A stretch of DNA of 64,000 nt, taken from NCBI GenBank assembly GCA_008933995.1, contig WARS01000032.1:496001-560000 (forward strand), read 5' to 3'. Shown here piece by piece: positions 54,695 through 64,000 of this stretch. The DNA comes from Datnioides undecimradiatus. Its lineage: Eukaryota > Chordata > Actinopteri > Lobotiformes > Datnioididae. The notes beneath the pieces were generated by a model that saw only the letters and a program-made list of their open reading frames with translations, made no database searches and was not told the DNA's origin. The stretch's first letter is position 1. Every line of letters starts with the position of its first letter. A program made the position numbers and the translations under genes.

Positions 54695-55489
54695 TATTTT
54701 CATGCAGGAAATGGTGACTGAGCAGCCAACAGCAGCAGCCGCAGCTGCCATTCTCTGGCTGTCGAACACTGTGGCAGGTAAACCATATGAGGATGCATTG
54801 TTTTAAAAACAGGTACTTGAGTATGAAATGACAAAGACATGACACCGGACTATTACACCAACTGTCTAGGCCTCGTGCCAAGTCAGAGATCTGAGAGGGT
54901 ATAAGGAGGTGTCAGAGTCTCCCCTACAGTCAGCGTGCATTGACAGAGTGAGAGGGTGACAGCATGATGAATGTCTTGTTATGAGCAGCTGCATACCGCT
55001 GCTGCGTGTGAGCCAAGCCCAAAGATGTCCAGGTTATGAATGGACTAGTCAATGAGCTAGAACATAAATGGCCTTTGGTCATAATTTCTTAGTGCTATGG
55101 CGATGCCTTCTGAGATGTCCCGCTGTCACACCGCTCACTGGAGAAGATGCATCACTCTATTTGGGTCTCTCTCATCTCCCCTGAGTGGTTTTCTTTATTC
55201 TTTTTTCTCTTCTCCCTCTCCCTCTCTGATTAGCATAGCTGACCTATCACATGCTGGTGCTGAGTCATTATTAGGTGTTAGCATTTTCAATTACCTCACA
55301 CCTCCCATCTCTGCCACCCTGTCTCCTCTGTGAGGCAGACGCTGCACAGCAGGAGAAAAGCAACAAAATGCTAATTTTCTGCTCATAAGAAGCCAGCTAC
55401 ATCTGAGCTCCTCTTGAAAAACAAACAAATAACAAAAACAGCCTAATGAACAATTCAGCAGAAGTTAGAAAAACAAACTTCTAATTTCC

Positions 55490-57566
55490 CATGGCTCATT
55501 TAGAACTTTATTTCAGCTATATGGTTGTTTTAAAAGCACTTATTAGCAATACAGACTGAACGGTTTCCATGATACATGTCGTACTGCATAAGTCAAACAT
55601 TCATGCCAAAGAAAATACTACTGATACATTTTCAACAGGACAGTTACAGGTATTGAAAATAAAGTACAAAATAGGCTTTTTCATAACAACCATAACAAGA
55701 CAACACTACCATAAAGCGTATTAGTGCTTCTAGCTTAAAGTGTTATCATGATCAATGAAAAGAATCAAAACTGTACTCAAAAAAGTTGCTTTCAGTCCTT
55801 AAACTGGGAAAAAAAATGCTTGTTATGCGGTTGCAAATTCCCACATAGCGGCGCAAGCTAGCCAGCTTGCTGAGTCTCTACATGGGCAACTGCCTTTTAA
55901 AGGAGATAAGGCAAGTACTGTCTTAAAAGTCATTAGCTTTCCTCCCAAATAAAACACTGGTGAAAAGATACTTGACACTTTTGACAACAAAATGTCTTTT
56001 TTTTTCTTCTTGTGTTTCACAAATGAACAAATTATGCGTACAGAGACCTATTTCAGAGAAAATGCTTCTACTGATGATTGCTAGAAAGCTATTGCCAACG
56101 AAAAGCAAACAAAAAAACCCATCACAAACGAATCTCAACATTAATATCAAAGCAGAATGTTTGAGAGATTTTGAGGCTACATATTAGGAAGGCAGTGATA
56201 CCTATAAATCCTATTTTTTGGGCAGCAATACAAAATAATTTATTCTACATTTTCATCTTAGTGTTCTAATAGATTGTACTCTCTAGCTCAATAAATGTTG
56301 ATTTTGAGAAATGGAAATACACTTAAATAAAAAAAGTAATACAAGTTAAAGAGCACCTTATCCCCATAAAAGTTATTTAACAAGTAGATTTTTGGAAGCA
56401 AATGGCACAGAGTCATCAATGGTAAATTAGCAATGCTCATTGAATTTTACATTTTTTTGTCAGACAAATACCACCACGTCTCAACAGTTTAACATCACGC
56501 TGTGATGAGATACTCTTGTTACAGAAATGTTTGCATCTTGTGGGTTTGTGTGAACAACGAACAGGTACAACTTGGGCTGATCACTGGACAGAAGCTGAGT
56601 GACTTTGGTGTTTGTATTTAATTCTTGGATCCGTACGCGACAGCGCAGGAACTCACAGCCAAAACGTTGCTGCGACTTCCGCCGCCATCCTTCTGGGTAC
56701 AGTAAACAAAGTAAGATTGTGGTGTGCTACCTGGCAGTTACTACAATGTGTGCCCCCCCCACTGAGCTGAAGTGGACCTCCAAAGTCAGTGCAGAAATGA
56801 ACTTTTACCCTGACTCAGCTTTTCTAGTGCAAAACTGCCAACATCTGGGCTTCAACTGCAAGGACAGTCGGCATACAGCGTGTCACGACAGCCAAACTGA
56901 ACACAGACAAGAAGCTAAAACACTCACTGAACATGTAAGTGGTGCAAACAGTTAGGTGTCACAAACTTGCCATACTGTGAAAAATGAAGTACTTAAAATC
57001 CACATCTGGAGCTTCCCATAGCAATACACGTGCATAAAGATTTACAAATACAATAAAACTTGACAGCAGCTGGCACTGACTGCGACAGATGCATGAGAAC
57101 TTTACATCACAAGGTAACGGGCTGACCTCTACATCACCTCCAAGACACCTCTGAATTTGCTCTGATGTGCAGAGCTGTTCTCAGATGAAATCCAGAAGTA
57201 AATATCCAAGACCACGAGTCAAAAGGCGCCACCACAGATTCACAGAAGTTAAGAGAAAAGAAGCCTCGCGCATCAACTAAAACTGAAAAAAATGACACGG
57301 AACGGAGAATAAACAGGGGACAGTGGGAAAACAAAGGCAGGGAGAAAAATGAGGGAAAAGGCGATACCCGTGATGCGAGCATCTTTCTGGCTGCAGTTAG
57401 AGCACATGAAGACAGAACAGCAAAACTCAGTTCATGTTTTTTACTTGTTTTGTAACAGAAATCCCGTCTGTATGCAATCAAACCATTAAGAGAGCATTTT
57501 TCGTGTCGAGTAAGACATTTGAGAACGCCCTTGGCTGGCTGACTCGAGTGCTGCGAGGATGGACGT

Positions 57567-57604
<38 letters not shown>

Positions 57605-57690
57605 TGGTGCGATTGTGGCTTTGCGGGCGTGGCCGGTTTGGGCTTTAAGAGAAGAGAGACAGAGAGAGAGAGCGAGTCTGCAGGGAGCAT
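55490..57690 (-). other. mib1: Probable mib1 3'UTR, far end uncertain
   Basis: Follows the mib1 stop. Candidate AATAAA signals on the minus strand are at 56,244-56,239 and 55,513-55,508. The DNA is AT-rich with no splice structure or credible ORF. A (CTG)12 tract lies close to the stop. MIB1 in mammals has a several-kb 3'UTR, which agrees with a long one here. Confidence 0.4.
57568..57603. repeat. (CAG)12, read as (CTG)12 in the mib1 3'UTR
   Basis: Twelve uninterrupted CAG units on the plus strand, 87 nt beyond the mib1 stop codon in transcript sense. It gives poly-Ser and poly-Leu ORFs that are not genes. Confidence 0.95.

Positions 57691-64000
<6,310 letters not shown>

Larger units (their letters stand above)
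40571..55489. other. Intergenic DNA between gata6 and mib1
   Basis: No supported gene. Contains two further repeat copies (44,615-44,785; 49,580-49,625), a Tc1/mariner-type end at 54,661-54,694, (CA)n at 45,819-45,842, a 22-bp poly-A at about 50,373, an exon-like segment at 53,157-53,282, and a GC-rich stretch at 53,620-54,060. The 122-codon ORF at 48,658-49,026 is in Pro/Ser-rich pyrimidine sequence and is not credible. Confidence 0.5.

Noticed and set aside
56599-56955. 118-codon plus-strand ORF
   Set aside because: It is antisense to the probable mib1 3'UTR and has no recognisable domain.

Overview
The window is nuclear DNA of a bony fish, most likely a spiny-rayed (acanthomorph) teleost. 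It has compact GT-AG introns (97-103 bp in places), many (CA)n/(GT)n microsatellites, and several interspersed repeats of kinds I remember as frequent in perch-like fishes. No virus-like element, CRISPR array or bacterial-type operon is visible.

Three host genes can be supported, all on the minus strand. At the right (57,691-62,311) are the last six coding exons of mib1, the Mind bomb Notch-ligand E3 ubiquitin ligase; its 5' part lies beyond the right edge. In the middle (29,079-33,350) is a complete gata6, with a non-coding exon 1 and six coding exons that join without a break into a 498-residue two-zinc-finger GATA factor. At the left edge (1-391) is the start of coding exon 1 of cables1, a Cdk5/Abl substrate and cyclin-fold protein; the rest lies beyond the left edge. 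As I recall human 18q11.2, the order MIB1 - GATA6 - CABLES1 and the shared direction match. RBBP8, which lies between GATA6 and CABLES1 in human, was not recognised here.

Layout: 1-391 cables1 exon 1; 392-28,484 about 28 kb without a supported gene (a tRNA-derived SINE, non-autonomous DNA-transposon fragments, microsatellites); 28,485-33,350 gata6 with a probable 3'UTR; 33,521-34,080 a non-autonomous DNA-transposon copy about 140 bp upstream of the putative gata6 TATA-like box; 34,081-55,490 intergenic DNA with triplet tracts, repeats and candidate control elements; 55,490-64,000 mib1 3'UTR, exons and introns.

The three genes are not a functional operon. gata6 is a dosage-sensitive endoderm and heart regulator, and long flanking non-coding DNA is usual for such a gene. 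The most interesting observations concern its control: (i) the long-form and short-form start codons are both kept, and an out-of-frame upstream ATG overlaps only the long-form start and ends before the short-form start; (ii) exon 1 carries a 48-codon upstream ORF; (iii) intron 1 has four WGATAR motifs in 72 bp next to a (CA)27 tract; (iv) candidate upstream elements with GATA and GGATTA motifs lie 6-7 kb away. In mib1, a GAT microsatellite encodes ten consecutive Asp residues between RING fingers 2 and 3, a (CTG)12 tract lies 87 nt after the stop, and a mobile-element end lies 12 nt into an intron. All exon boundaries and counts were worked out by hand from the bases; no database search was run.
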